From: Diphasiastrum complanatum
Taxonomy: Eukaryota > Streptophyta > Lycopodiopsida > Lycopodiales > Lycopodiaceae
NCBI GenBank assembly: GCA_029204225.1
Contig: CM055096.1
Location: 76,847,024 to 76,911,023 of the forward strand
Length of the DNA stretch: 64,000 nucleotides
Reading direction: 5' to 3'
Made by a program: the position numbers and the translations under genes. The notes beneath the pieces are model-generated. The model made no database searches and was not told the origin of the DNA. It saw nothing but the letters and a program-made list of their open reading frames with translations. Positions 12,380 to 23,073 of this stretch are shown piece by piece. Every line of letters begins with the position of its first letter. Positions within the stretch are counted from its first letter, which is position 1.

Positions 12380-12475
12380 TGGTATCAGAGCTTCTGTTAT
12401 AATTAGAGCTCTACTAATCCGATATCATTTGATACTTCCACAGTATCACAATTTTGTCACATGGTATCAGAGCGG
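12380..12475 (+). promoter_or_regulatory. Two primer-binding-site copies (initiator Met tRNA type)
   Basis: TGGTATCAGAGC occurs at 12380 and again at 12462, the second preceded by TTTTGTCACA, a normal LTR end. The first is preceded by TTTTGCGATA, which lacks a CA end. The second copy is the likely functional site for the copia gag that starts at 12608. The first may come from an internal duplication. Confidence 0.75.
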
Positions 12476-12607
12476 GTGGTTTAGTAATCTGCATTTCTAT
12501 TGTGAGTTATTAATCTTGTTTCTACCAAGACGTTGCTTTTGCAAGTGCACAACCAAAAGTATTTCAATATCTTTATTTTTACCAGCGATCTTGCTGTCTA
12601 CGCCAGA

Positions 12608-14700
12608 ATGGATCTGTTTTCTAATTCATCGCTGATTAACAAACTCGATGAAGAGAACTACCATCTCTGGAAGTTCAAAATAAAGGTCATACTCGTTGCC
12701 AAAAAATTGTGGGACATCGTTGACGGCACATAAGTCAAGCATGAGGTCGATGCAGCCAGCATCACCAAATGGAGACAGAGAGATGGCAAGGCATTTGCCT
12801 TGGTCACTCTGAATATCAAAAATTTCCAAATCAGCTATATTCAAGCTGCTCAGACAGCTAAGGATGCTTGGGACATCCTAGCAACCCACTATGATATCAG
12901 GGATGTAACCTCCAAACTTCATTTGAGGAAGAACTTTTTCACATTAAGAATGTCTGAAGAAGACAGTGTTTCGAGCCATCTCAACACATTTGTTATGCCA
13001 TGAAATTGTTAAATATTCAATATCAACCTAAATATGGCATGATATACTCAAAAATGAAGATATGAGCTGGATAAATATAAATCATGAAGAGGCCTACGTC
13101 ATTTTTTGAGAATATATCTCCTAAAGACTTGCCTTGTATTTAAGGGCAAGACCTCTAGAAGGGAAACGCTGCATTGGATAAGCCTTTACTAGGTCATCTA
13201 CGCGAAACGACTAAATATGAATCGACATATTAAACTAGAGTAATCTTAACTCTTAGTTAAATGTACCTCTTATGGTTTAATTGAACATACATTCAACCTA
13301 ATTGTTAACTGGACCTTTTCACGAGAGCGACGCACATGTAGTTTTAGAGGTGTGTTTGTTCGCTCCGTAGAACATATATTGATCATATGCTTCAGTCTCA
13401 ATCATCGAGAGAGGAAGAGTTTATATATTTGTGAGAGGTTGAAGAAGTGAATAGAGTGTTGATGATTATTCTCTCTTATCTCTGTTCTTCGCACTGTTGA
13501 GTATGAGTGATCCTGAGTCTACTAGCAATCTCTACTACATTACATGAATTACTTTCTGGCTAAACAGACTCTCCAGCGCATTACAGTCGTTTGTTGTATG
13601 TCCGTAAATATGCTCTAAGGAATTGTCTTAAAATCATCTTATTCGTCTGTCGCGAATACTTTCTTTTCAGCACTCGAATAAAGTCTATATCTGGTACAGT
13701 CTAGCACAATCATTGATAGAACTGTATGTATACATCTGAGATGTCAGAACCTGTCTAAGTAATTGAGTCTTTGATCTGTGTTCTTGCTTGTAACTGACAT
13801 AAGTTTCTAGCATACTCTAAAACTCTTTGTGCTCTTTAACCATAACCTTGGACTTAAGTTGTTGAGGACTTCTGTCTAGAAATGAATAGTTCGCGAATAG
13901 GATTAACTAATTATCTGCACAAACACGAATACATCGAACATTTCTCGACTCTCTGTTGACACCTTAGTCAGCCGAAGTGTAGTACTGTTGTACTACTTTG
14001 ATAACATCTCACCTATAGAACGCATTTCATTCGATTTGATAGAGTCAAGACTGCTGTTCTAGAATTATTAACACTATACGTCCCCAACACAAGTAATACT
14101 GGTTACTTTCTAATGTCTGTTGACAACCAAAATAACACCCAAGTCCACTTCACTTGAAATAAATCATAATTGTACCAAATACATAACTTTCTAACACTAT
14201 CCTCTAAGGGTTTGACATTATTTACTACAAAATCTATATTAACCTTGTTGGTATAGTACGACAACATCCAAAAATCTTATGGAGTAGATGACTGCAACCG
14301 GCTCAATCGTTGATGATTCTGATGCAGTGATGACTCTATTAGCGAGTCTACATGATGCCTATGAAACTTGGGTCATGGCCATTATGACCCAGCAACATCT
14401 CACTCTATCAAGAGTCATTTTGATGCTACTTCAAGAGGAGATAAGAAGAAATACATCCTCCTCCGGCTCAGGATCGGATCCTCAAGCTCTGTATTCAACA
14501 AAAAATCAAAAGGCCAGATCCAAGAGATCTACAAAGTTAGACTATCATGACAAGAAGAGCAGCATGCGACCTAAATCAAATTCAGGGACTTCATCATTCT
14601 AGCCAATGCAAAAACTATTTAGCAAATATTATAAGAGAATTGGCCATCTTGACAAGGACTACACAACTTTGAAATACGACAATGAAAAGAAGAAGCAATT
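12608..14700 (+). pseudogene. Copia gag, split by a 1.3 kb insertion
   Basis: The first part (12608-13003) reads MDLFSNSSLINKLDEENYHL then WKFKIKVILVAKKLWDIVDG, the classic copia gag N-terminus, with a TAA after DGT and the frame then resuming to HLRKNFFTLRMSEEDSVSSH. The gag resumes at about 14288 with MTATGSIVDDSDAVMTLLAS and TWVMAIMTQQHLT, then a decayed zinc knuckle (KYYKRIGHLDKDYT) near 14625-14660. The 13004-14286 interval interrupts it. No protease or pol follows, because a minus-oriented LTR begins at 14706. Confidence 0.75.
13004..14286. mobile_element. Insertion inside gag, unidentified
   Basis: This 1.28 kb segment has no recognised coding region. It contains a TATA-like TTTATATATTTGTGAGAG near 13420 and a candidate LTR end CCCCAACA near 14090, so it may be mostly a solo LTR plus a short extra piece. 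Target-site duplications could not be assigned. Confidence 0.45.
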
Positions 14701-14705
14701 CCAAC

Positions 14706-15168
14706 TGTGAAAAATCCAAAATATTCACACGTGTGGGGAACCAAAAAAGAAGTGTGAATGATCTTTACCATGTTTTATGATGGCACACAGATCACCTATA
14801 GAGTAATACTACAATCTACCAACAGATCTGAGGCTAGAGCACAATCTAGAATGCTACATATCAAAGCTTCATTAATTCCTCACAAATAAGAAAAATACAC
14901 AAGCAAAATAATGTATGAAGAATGCACTCTACTTGAGTTAGAGAGAGAATACAAAAAACAAGCAAAATAGCATGAGATCCAATTTGACATTATGACCTTA
15001 CAAAAGCTTGATTCATCATTAGAAATGTGTACATATATAGGAGAGCCTTAGATCGTGGTACTACTAGCATGTAGCCACCAAAAATGATGTAAACTACCTA
15101 AAGCATGACACTTATCAGTTTGCATGCAAGTTTGGCTACCTACTTCTATCTACTTTCTCCATGTGCAA
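14706..15168 (-). repeat. Minus-oriented copia LTR fragment
   Basis: On the minus strand it ends TTTTTCACA (the complement of TGTGAAAAA at 14706), the same end style as the other copia LTRs, with a TATATATG box near 15040 and a CACACGTGTG motif near 14725-14735. Its other end abuts the LTR at 15175. No internal region of its own is seen. Confidence 0.55.
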
Positions 15169-15174
15169 ATCTTG

Positions 15175-15828
15175 TGTGAGAGATTTCAACTAGTTTAGTC
15201 TAGTTTAGTCATATTTTGGTAAATTGTCAATAAGAGGCCAAAACTCATTTTAGGCTTAGAGATAAACTTTTTGAAGTTATATTAGTTTAAAATACATTCA
15301 ATAAACACTTTTTGAAAGTGTGGGAAAGTTGGTAGTCGAGTTTGAGAGAGATTCAAATTTGAACTTTGGGTACATTGAATCTAGACCCAAAAATAGTAGG
15401 GTTTACATTTTGGAGGGAAAGCCGAGTGGCCAAATGGGGTTTGGACACTCTATAAAAGGATGTAACTCATGAAGAGACACATCTTCTCTCTTCTCTCTCT
15501 CATTTCATCATTATACATGGTTCTCTTTGGGTTCTACTACTCATTGGTGTACTATCTTGGTGTTATCTTGCAATTCTATGTGTAAAATGATCATTTATTG
15601 TTATTTTCGGTTCCACACATGTGAAATACAGTAGGGTACTGTAATTGTACGTATAGAAACTATATTTTATGTTTTGGTTCATGTTTGATCAGTATCTCTT
15701 AGAGTTTGCATCTCATTTTGTATGTAGATGTAAATTTTTCTACATTGGCAGGATTGTTGGTTTGCTCCTTATTGTTACCAAAGATCAGGGACATGGATTG
15801 GATCTTGAATTATCTGAAATCCTTCACA
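15175..15828 (+). repeat. 5' LTR of copia element A, 654 bp
   Basis: It begins TGTGAGAGATTTCAAC, ends GAAATCCTTCACA, and is followed directly by the primer-binding site TGGTATCAGAGC (15829-15840). The TATA box CTATAAAAGG lies at 15449-15458, followed by a CT-rich stretch at the expected transcription start near 15480-15510. Related LTRs begin at 39462 (truncated) and 41922. The interval 15841-16420 is the untranslated leader, with no gene. Confidence 0.9.
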
Positions 15829-16420
15829 TGGTATCAGAGCTCTTGTGTTTCAGGTTATGAAAGGATCAGCCATCTTTAGCAAGGATTTGGAGGAGTTACC
15901 AGTGCTAGAGCATGCTAGATTGATTTCTACTCAAAAATCAGCATTTTTGCATGTGTAGAATTGATCTTTTGTAGGTCAAAACTCAATATAGGATTATGTA
16001 CTTGATCAATTCCGATTTCACACTTGGTTTACTGGAACTAGATGACTTTTGGTGCATTAGGAAGGTCTCATTGGAGTCTACAAGAAGATATATCAAGTTT
16101 CTAGAAATTGCATGTAGAATTTGAGATATTCAATTTGTTGTGATTTTGTCAAAACCCTAATTTTGATTGGATCTCTAGTTTGTGAGGTTACTGAACTTCA
16201 TTTGAGTGTGTTTCAATATTAGGAAGTGGCAGATTGAGGATAGATCATAGGTTGATCAAGATTTCACTATTCTATGTGTTAATTTTCTAGTTAGAAGTGC
16301 TAGAAGAGATTTGAGAGGTTCCATATCTTTGTGATTTCTTCTTGAGTTCATTTGTTGACATTCAAGACATTGCTTTGTGCATTGGAACAGGTTGAAAGAA
16401 TAAGATTAGTTCACTTCAAC

Positions 16421-18196
16421 ATGGCTACAACTGGAGGCTTTATGTTGGAGAGCAATGATAGGCTTACCTCAATCAACTATTCTACTTGGAAGGTGAGGAT
16501 GGAGTCCTTATTGGAGATGAATGAGTTGATGGAGATTGTTGAAGGTGTGGAGGAGAAGCCTCAAGCACCTCAAGATCAAATGAGGTATGATAAGATAGCT
16601 AAAAGAGCTCTACACATGATTAAGATGAATGTTACCAATGAACTTCTCAAGGAAGTTGGTAAGTGCACATCATCTTTGGAGGCTTGGGATGCTTTGAAGA
16701 AGCTTTATGAATCCAAGTCTACATCAAGAGTGCTTACTCTTAGGAGGAAAATCTTTCAAAGTTTGCAAAATAAGGAAGAGAGTACTCATGCTTTTGTTAT
16801 GAGGGTTAAAGCATTCAATGATGAGTTAGAATGTATTGATGAGAGCATTAAGGAGGTAGAACTTGTTCAAGTTATACTTAATGGCTTGTTGGATGATCAT
16901 GCTAATCTTGTTCAAAGTTTTGCTATTCAAAAGACTTTGCCAAGTATTGTGGATTTGCAAGAGATCTTGGTGAATGAGGAGTACAGGCTTCAATCAAGAG
17001 GAGGTGGATCTACATCGACATCTCATTATGAAGAGGATGCTATGTTCATCAAAGGCAAGTTCAAGGGCAAAGGCAAAGGCAAGTGGTATAAAGGGAAAGA
17101 TCAAGGTGAGACTTCCTCTTTTGGCAAAAAGAAAGATAAGTCTAAGTTGAAATGCTTTTATTGTGGAATCAAAGGGCATTTTGCAAATGAATGTTTGAAG
17201 AAACAAAAAGATGAAGGTAGCAAGCAAATCAACTTTACTACTAATGATGAGGATCTAGGTGGTGGTGATTCTCTTTTGATGTGTTCTTCAAGTCCAATAT
17301 CAAGTGAAGGTGACAAAGATTCATGGTGGATTGATAGTGGAGCTAGTTCACATATGACTAGTCACAAGGAGTTCTTTACTTCTTTGGTCACTTATGATAA
17401 AGCAATTCACATGGCCAATGGTGGTGAGTGTTTGATTGAAGGTATTGGTTCAATTCCTATTTGTCTCTCTACTAATAGGAAAACAAGACTTGATGGTGTT
17501 CTTTACATTCCTTCATTTTCAAAGAATTTGCTTAGTGTTGGTCAAATGATAGAGAAAGGATACATGGTAGAGTTTGGTGGTGATGCTTGTTTCATTACAA
17601 AGGAAGAAATCTTGGTTTCTAGGGGCAATAGACAAGGTAGACTTTTCAAGCTTGATGCTTGTGTTATGGCTAACAAAAAGGATGGAATGGAAAAGGATAT
17701 TGGTCTCAACTTTCCAAAGTTCTCTTTTAGCATCAATAAGATTGGTGGATCTTATGCAAAGTCTAAAAAGCTTCCTCATGCTAGATCTAGGTCAAGATCT
17801 AACATGCTTCTTGGAGATGTTCATCTTTGTGCTAACTTGGCAAGTCTTGAGGATAATGATGGTGTTTCAATGATTCTTCATGGCAAGTGCAAGCATGCAA
17901 AATGTAAGGAAAGATCTAACTTCATCAATGGAGGTGAAGGTTCTTCCTTGGAAAAGGTTGTTGTTAATGATTTCTTTGATCATATGGAAAAAGATGTTGC
18001 TAGGTGCATTTATGAAGGAGGTGGTTCTTCTACATTATTTTGTGATGAGTCTGATGATCCAAGAAAGTCATTTTTGCAGCAAGTGGAGTCACATGTCTTC
18101 ATAAAGAGAGTAGATCAAATGATTCTATCAAGAGACTTGGTGAGGGAGATAGTCAAAAGTCAAGAAGAAGAGAAGTATATGACGAATTCAAAGTAG
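16421..18196 (+). CDS. Gag-protease polyprotein of copia element A with diverged integrase-like tail, 591 aa
   Basis: The start at 16421 (MATTGGFMLESNDRLTS) was chosen over 16352 because it aligns with the gag start of the intact copia at 54650. Residues 1-230 are gag (STWKVRMESL, TNELLKEVGKCTSSLEAWDA). A zinc knuckle CFYCGIKGHFANEC starts at residue 245. The retropepsin motif WWIDSGASSHMT has its Asp at residue 305. Beyond residue about 415 the normal HKRLGH-integrase text is replaced by a Ser/Lys/Gly-rich tail. A weak match to the first integrase strand survives (MLLGDVHL, like LIHSDVH), but the later Asp and Glu motifs are not seen. The frame stays open for 591 codons. Gag particles could be made, but not integrase. 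It is probably a non-autonomous element. Confidence 0.8.
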   Translation: MATTGGFMLESNDRLTSINYSTWKVRMESLLEMNELMEIVEGVEEKPQAPQDQMRYDKIAKRALHMIKMNVTNELLKEVGKCTSSLEAWDALKKLYESKSTSRVLTLRRKIFQSLQNKEESTHAFVMRVKAFNDELECIDESIKEVELVQVILNGLLDDHANLVQSFAIQKTLPSIVDLQEILVNEEYRLQSRGGGSTSTSHYEEDAMFIKGKFKGKGKGKWYKGKDQGETSSFGKKKDKSKLKCFYCGIKGHFANECLKKQKDEGSKQINFTTNDEDLGGGDSLLMCSSSPISSEGDKDSWWIDSGASSHMTSHKEFFTSLVTYDKAIHMANGGECLIEGIGSIPICLSTNRKTRLDGVLYIPSFSKNLLSVGQMIEKGYMVEFGGDACFITKEEILVSRGNRQGRLFKLDACVMANKKDGMEKDIGLNFPKFSFSINKIGGSYAKSKKLPHARSRSRSNMLLGDVHLCANLASLEDNDGVSMILHGKCKHAKCKERSNFINGGEGSSLEKVVVNDFFDHMEKDVARCIYEGGGSSTLFCDESDDPRKSFLQQVESHVFIKRVDQMILSRDLVREIVKSQEEEKYMTNSK

Positions 18197-18204
18197 GATG
18201 TACT

Positions 18205-18925
18205 TTGAATGATGTCATTATAAATGATAGTGAGGAAGAATCATTATCATATGAGTCATTACCTAAAACATTGAGTAGAAGTCCTTGTTTGAAAAAAGAG
18301 AGTACTTCAATCATCCTTATGTTGAAGGTACTAATCATTTTTTTCATGGCTTCTAATGTCTTTGAGGTTTCTACTTCTTATAATGCAATCATTAAGAGGG
18401 AGTCTTATGAAGGAAAGAGCAATGGAAGATTGGTTCTTGGGAAGATCCAAGACATGGATCTCACATCTCTTCATCAACCCAAAGGATTCTATGATTATGA
18501 TTGATCACTCATGACCGAGATGGCAAAAGGTTGGTTGGAGAAGACTACATGGAGCAAATCGAGAGGCAATTTCTTCAAGGCAAGGGATATCTCATTGGTG
18601 AGCTTATTGAGGTTTGTTATGGAATCAAGAAGGCTGGATTTATTAGGTTTTATACTCATCTTCACCTACTCTACTTCATGTTGGATGGAAAGTTTGGAAT
18701 CTATCTTTTGATATATGATGGTGACATTGGTGACATTGTTTTCATTAACCTTTGTGAAAATTCGAGATCAAGCATTGATGAGATCTTGTTAGATCTAGAT
18801 CGTATGTTTGAGAGGAAGTATTTACAGAGGTTCGGGTGTGAAGATATTCATATCTTTGATATCTTTGATGATCAAGAGAAAGGTAAGCAAGTGGAAGCAA
18901 CTCACTTTGTTTTACTCACATGATT
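18205..18925 (+). CDS. RT-derived open frames of element A with altered active site
   Basis: Two overlapping frames, 18205-18504 and 18501-18923. The second (140 aa) aligns in order with the copia RT: EDYMEQ, then VCYGIKKAG (normally IYGLKQA), THLHLLYF, then YLLIYDGDIGD where active copies read LLLIYVDDIII, then an acidic helix ending LQRFG. The catalytic YVDD has become YDGD (residues 72-75). It ends with GKQVEATHFVLLT, which resembles the linker that normally precedes RT, so the order is rearranged. An active polymerase is unlikely. Whether the frame is translated is unknown. Confidence 0.6.
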
Positions 18926-18931
18926 TGGAGA

Positions 18932-19308
18932 CATTAGAGGAGTTCTAAATCCAAAAAAGACCCTTTGTAAAGATTCTTTTTATATATTTTTTTGAGTTTT
19001 TTCTTACACATGGACCAATCAAAACATTCAAGTTTGAAATCTATGTAACATAACTTTTTGAGTCCACATTTTGATTCCACACTAAAAATGGCATAACTTT
19101 TTAGTGGTACGTCCAAATTTAGCGAAGTTTGGTGCATTGGAAAGCGCTCAACAAGGGCTTTCCAATGATAGTTACATGACATACTTCTGAGCTACGATTA
19201 AAAATTTATGGCAAGTCAAAGTATTAGTGTTATAATATTTTAATAATATAAACTACATCTTGCACGAATTCTTAAAGGGTCCTTTTGGAGCTCAAAAGTC
19301 CTCTAATG
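18932..19308. mobile_element. MITE-like element, 377 bp
   Basis: The left end CATTAGAGGAGTTCTAAAT is matched by the reverse complement of the right end, CATTAGAGGACTTTTGAGC. The inverted similarity runs for about 35-40 bp, to AGGACCCTTT/AAGACCCTTT. The related minus-strand copy near 44200-44300 reads straight through (CATGTTTTGGTGGATTTTCT) without it, which gives an empty site. A clear target duplication was not resolved. No real coding capacity. Confidence 0.75.
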
Positions 19309-19319
19309 ATTTTCTTGTG

Positions 19320-19792
19320 TAGATGATGCTATCCAAGTGGATATTGGTTCTCATGGTTTTCATACTGGAAAATCAAGTAATGGATCTGGAAAACAAAGTT
19401 TGTTCAATGACTTTGATGGTCAAGAGGAAGATCAAAAGTTTGGTCTCAAAGGGCTTCAACAACACAAAATGAAAGGTGACAATTTGGAGCTAGTCAAGAG
19501 CATCAAAGGAAGGTTATTTGGCAAAGATGTTATGGATCTGTTTTTGCAGCTTATTGAAGACTCAAGTAAGGTCAAAGGAGCAGCAAGGAAGTGTTGTTCA
19601 AGTTTATTTTACTTGTTCTATCTCATGGTTGAGCTATTTCATGTGGATGTGTGCAAATTGTCAAGATATGGACAAACTAGCTACATTGTCTTGCAATATC
19701 TTATTGTTGGAGTTGTATTAGCATTCTTGGCTGGTTTTGCTGATGGAAATGAAGCTATTGGAGGTTCATTATATCACTCATTCAAGTGTTGA
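19320..19792 (+). CDS. Unrecognised element-borne ORF (GLQQHK module)
   Basis: The open frame 19337-19792 (151 aa) includes GLQQHKMKGDNLELVKSIKG, then DVMDLFLQLIEDS, and a hydrophobic C-terminal half (FYLFYLMVELFHVDVCKLSR, YIVLQYLIVGVVLAFLAGFA) that could span a membrane. A homologous but frame-broken copy lies on the minus strand at 43655-44127. In both places it follows the GKQVE...HF linker, where RT would be expected. I do not recognise the family. Preserved text in two separate elements argues that it is a real part of this retrotransposon lineage. Confidence 0.5.
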
Positions 19793-20083
19793 TGATATAC
19801 TTTTGAAAGTGTTCATAGTCATCTAATAGTGGTAGAAAGTATTCCCTAAAAACTATGCAAAAATCATCCCATATACAAGGTTGATTGCCTTTTGCAACTA
19901 GGTCATCTCACCATACTAAATTTCACTCATTTGATATGTAAAGTAATTTAGATGGTGATGAATGCTCTTGCCTTGATTCTAACTAGCTTGCTTTTGATTT
20001 GCATCTATTGTCTTTGGATTAGAAGCTAGTTTCTTGTGCAACCATTCATTCTTTTGATCCTTTGTACTTGCTGCAGCTTCACA
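19793..20083 (+). repeat. Possible short LTR ending at a primer-binding site
   Basis: GCAGCTTCACA at 20073-20083 followed by TGGTATTAGAGCT (20084-20096, one change from the usual site) looks like an LTR/primer-binding junction. A TGTTGATG start near 19790 is only a guess. What follows to 20380 holds no recognised gene. Confidence 0.35.
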
Positions 20084-20386
20084 TGGTATTAGAGCTAGAA
20101 TAGAAGAATACACATCACTTTGTGAAATGGAATGATCTCTCATCAGTGTTGATGATATTTTGCCTCTTACTTGCACTTTATTTGAAGCACATAGGTTTCA
20201 CTCTTTTCATCATCTAATGATGTACTTTTTTCACTGATTTTAGACCAAAAGAAACAAAAAGTAGCTTAACTCTAATTAGAAGACAAGTTGTCTAGTCTAC
20301 CTCAAGTTTGGACAAACCCCAAAACTTGGATTTTCTAAGTTAAATATTATTTTATTTTACAAGTACTATTCACAGAAAGGTTGTCT

Positions 20387-21720
20387 TCAAATCAACCTAG
20401 TGCACTTCCAGATCATACTACATTGCATAGGCGAGGAGTAGTCGGATGCCCGACATCTTGACCATCGATGAGTATGTATCGAAGTAGTCGATACCATACC
20501 TCTGTGTGAAGCCCTTGGCGACAAGTCCTGCTTTGTATCATCATGTGGTGTATAGGCAAGTGTAAATTGGTGATTGATTTTTTTATCTTGGCAAAATCTT
20601 AAGAACTCCTTATTGGAATATTTGCCTTCATTGTCGGACCTGATAGTCTGCAACTTCTTGGAGGTGTGTCGTTCTGCAAATGCTACAAACTTTTTGAATG
20701 CATTGAACACTCCGAATTTCTTCTTTCATCAATGAATGTTAGAAAGTATCTAGATCCAGAAAGGTAATTGACTTTCATCAGTACACAAACATCTGAGTGA
20801 ACAAGCTCAAGGATGTCTTTGGCTCTTCTTCCTTCATGTACAAATGGACTTCGATGCTGCTTGCCTTTCTAACAAGCTTCGCAGAAGTCAGAGTCTAGAC
20901 TTGTTACCTTCAGACCACTTACTAGCTCCTTTCTGGTTATGTCATAGAGACTCCTCATATTCAAATGATACATTCTTCTATGCCAGTCTCAGACATTTTC
21001 AGATGCATTCAGAATGCTATCGTAGCTGCTAATAATTTTTGCTTGGTATAGATTACCTTGTCTTCATCCGAAAAAATCAATAGCTTGTTCGACCATTCGA
21101 CATACATAACCATCAAACATGACTTGTAATCTTAGAACCGCTATCTGCATTACAGAGAGCAGGTCTCTTCTCAACATAGGTACATAGAGTGCTCCTAGAA
21201 GCTCTACATATCCTGACAGTGTACATAGATATAGAGTCTCGATGCCTTCGACATCATGTCGTCTTCCATCTCCCAATATCATTGTTCTTGTATTGTCGGG
21301 TTCTCTGTAGTTGATCAAGACATTCTTGTTGTAGGTTATGTGTGATGTAGCTTCTGAGTCAATCATTGTGTCTTAGTCATGCTGCTTATAGGTGGTCAAC
21401 CCTTCATCGATAGCTATGAAAGCATTGTCGTTCTTCTCAGCATCCTTCAATGATTTGGCAACATTCGCTTTCTCTCCTTTGTGCTTTCCTTTTGGGTTGT
21501 GTCAGCATTCATGTGTTGAATGCCCTTTCTTCTTGCAGTGTGTGCAAGGTACTGTCGGGTTGAACCAGCATCTGTTTGCTATGTGTCCAGATTTGTGACA
21601 GTGCCCATAGGTAGAAGTTTCTTTGTTGTAGCAGCCTCTTGTCGAAGACTTCATTTGAGTCTTGGAGCTTCATTTAGTCTTGTTGTAGGAGGCTGAGAGC
21701 AAAAAAAAATTTCTTTTTAC
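20387..21720 (-). pseudogene. Copia gag end-protease-integrase fused to RT by internal deletion
   Basis: The minus strand holds, in order: two tandem zinc knuckles (CHKSGHIANRC and CTHCKKKGHSTHEC) near 21500-21610, a protease with DSEATSHITYNKN (21064-21366; the catalytic motif is DSE instead of DSG), and an integrase segment (IRSDNEGKYSNKEF near 20600-20650, NEG where NGG is usual). YTPHDDTKQ then passes straight into RT text ([20 protein letters not shown] near 20450-20540, in another frame). The part between integrase Glu and RT start is missing. Stops and frameshifts are present. Confidence 0.75.
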
Positions 21721-22014
21721 TTTTCACTTGTACTTGGATACATGATTTCAAGCTGAGAAATGCCTTGTATTTTCACTCATACTCTCTTGAATGGCTTGTG
21801 TTTGATGGTTGATTTCATCTTGTATTTAAGAGCTCTTGCCAAGATCAAAAGCTAGTTTTGGACGTACATGCAAAAAATCTGAGTTGGATCAAACTAGTTT
21901 TTGAAGTGTGCAACCTCTTTTGCTTGTAGATATTTGTCGATCATTTTGAGATCCTAAAATGCATGTATTCACATCCTAAAATGTATTCATTCTAGAAAGA
22001 GGCTTTGGAAGGCC

Positions 22015-22180
22015 AAGAACAACTTTTTATTTTTGTCGTTACCTCCAATGCTTTGAAATTGAGATGTCCCAACCTCTTGTGCCACATCTCTTGACTTGTC
22101 ATTTCCTCATTCACCACAAAACTTCTTGGTTAGCATTAACACAAAAATCAAGTCTGTAAAGTTTGCCTTGTCTCTTGCCT
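22015..22180 (-). pseudogene. Copia GAG-pre-integrase fragment
   Basis: The minus-strand text gives WHKRLGHLNFKALEVT-like sequence across frames near 22030-22090, the histidine-containing zinc region before integrase. It ends abruptly near 22180 and the sequence beyond has no recognised coding match. Confidence 0.5.
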
Positions 22181-22199
22181 TTGGCAATCAAAGAACCTC

Positions 22200-23070
22200 T
22201 TTTTTACTCGCCTCTCAATAGAATGAAATTTAGATCTCATTATACTTGAAAACTCTCTTGCATATGATTCAAATTGGCTAACAAGAGTTTCAATAAAAAA
22301 AATAAATTGAAAAAGATTCACTTTTATTGATTCAATAGAATAGTATTGTAAAAAGGTGACAGTCTTGCTCAAACACAAGGGAGCTATCTCATCCATAAGG
22401 GGAGCAATGGTAAAGCCACAAGGAGAGTTTTTCATCACAAGGAGATATATGCTCATCCACATGGAGATCAGTAAACCAGTTAAGAAGAATTTTTATCCAC
22501 AAGGGAGATTGTGAATTAGAAACTAGAAACAACAATGTTAGTTTGAATGTATGAAACCTCTCCAAAAAATAATGAGATTATTTTGATGAATATTGAAATC
22601 CATTATACCTTCATTCTAGATTTGTTCAAGAGTGAAAGGGCCGAGTCTAGAAGCATCTAAATGCTAGAAGACACTCTTGGATCAGTCCTCCAAGTGAAAT
22701 CTTAGTGAATTTCTAAAGCACAAACACTCATAAAGGCAAAATCTACCTATACAAGGTGATAAGAATTGTTGGCAAGTACTAGGAGAAAAATTTGAGATCC
22801 AAGTCACATTGTTCACCCCTACTCAAGTGTGTAAGGGTTTTTTTTGGCTTGAATTAAAGTCATAAAGGTGAGTGAGGCATATGTGTTGTGGTTGATCCAA
22901 AATTTTCAAGAGATCCTTCCTTTGTAGAGGGCAAGAACTAGTAACTCAATTCTTGACTTTGGTGGAAAAATTGTCTTCATTGTGATCAAATCTTGCTAAG
23001 TGGCATTAGATGTTTGTAAGCAAACATCTTAGTGAGAGAGAAGTATCACATTTCTGAAAATTTGAATTTC
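22200..23070. other. Unassigned stretch, leader-like
   Basis: No gene recognised. A CCACAAGGAGA-type motif recurs near 22410-22510 (four or five imperfect copies). The 3' part merges into the repeats at 23074-23790. Confidence 0.35.
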
Positions 23071-23073
23071 ATT

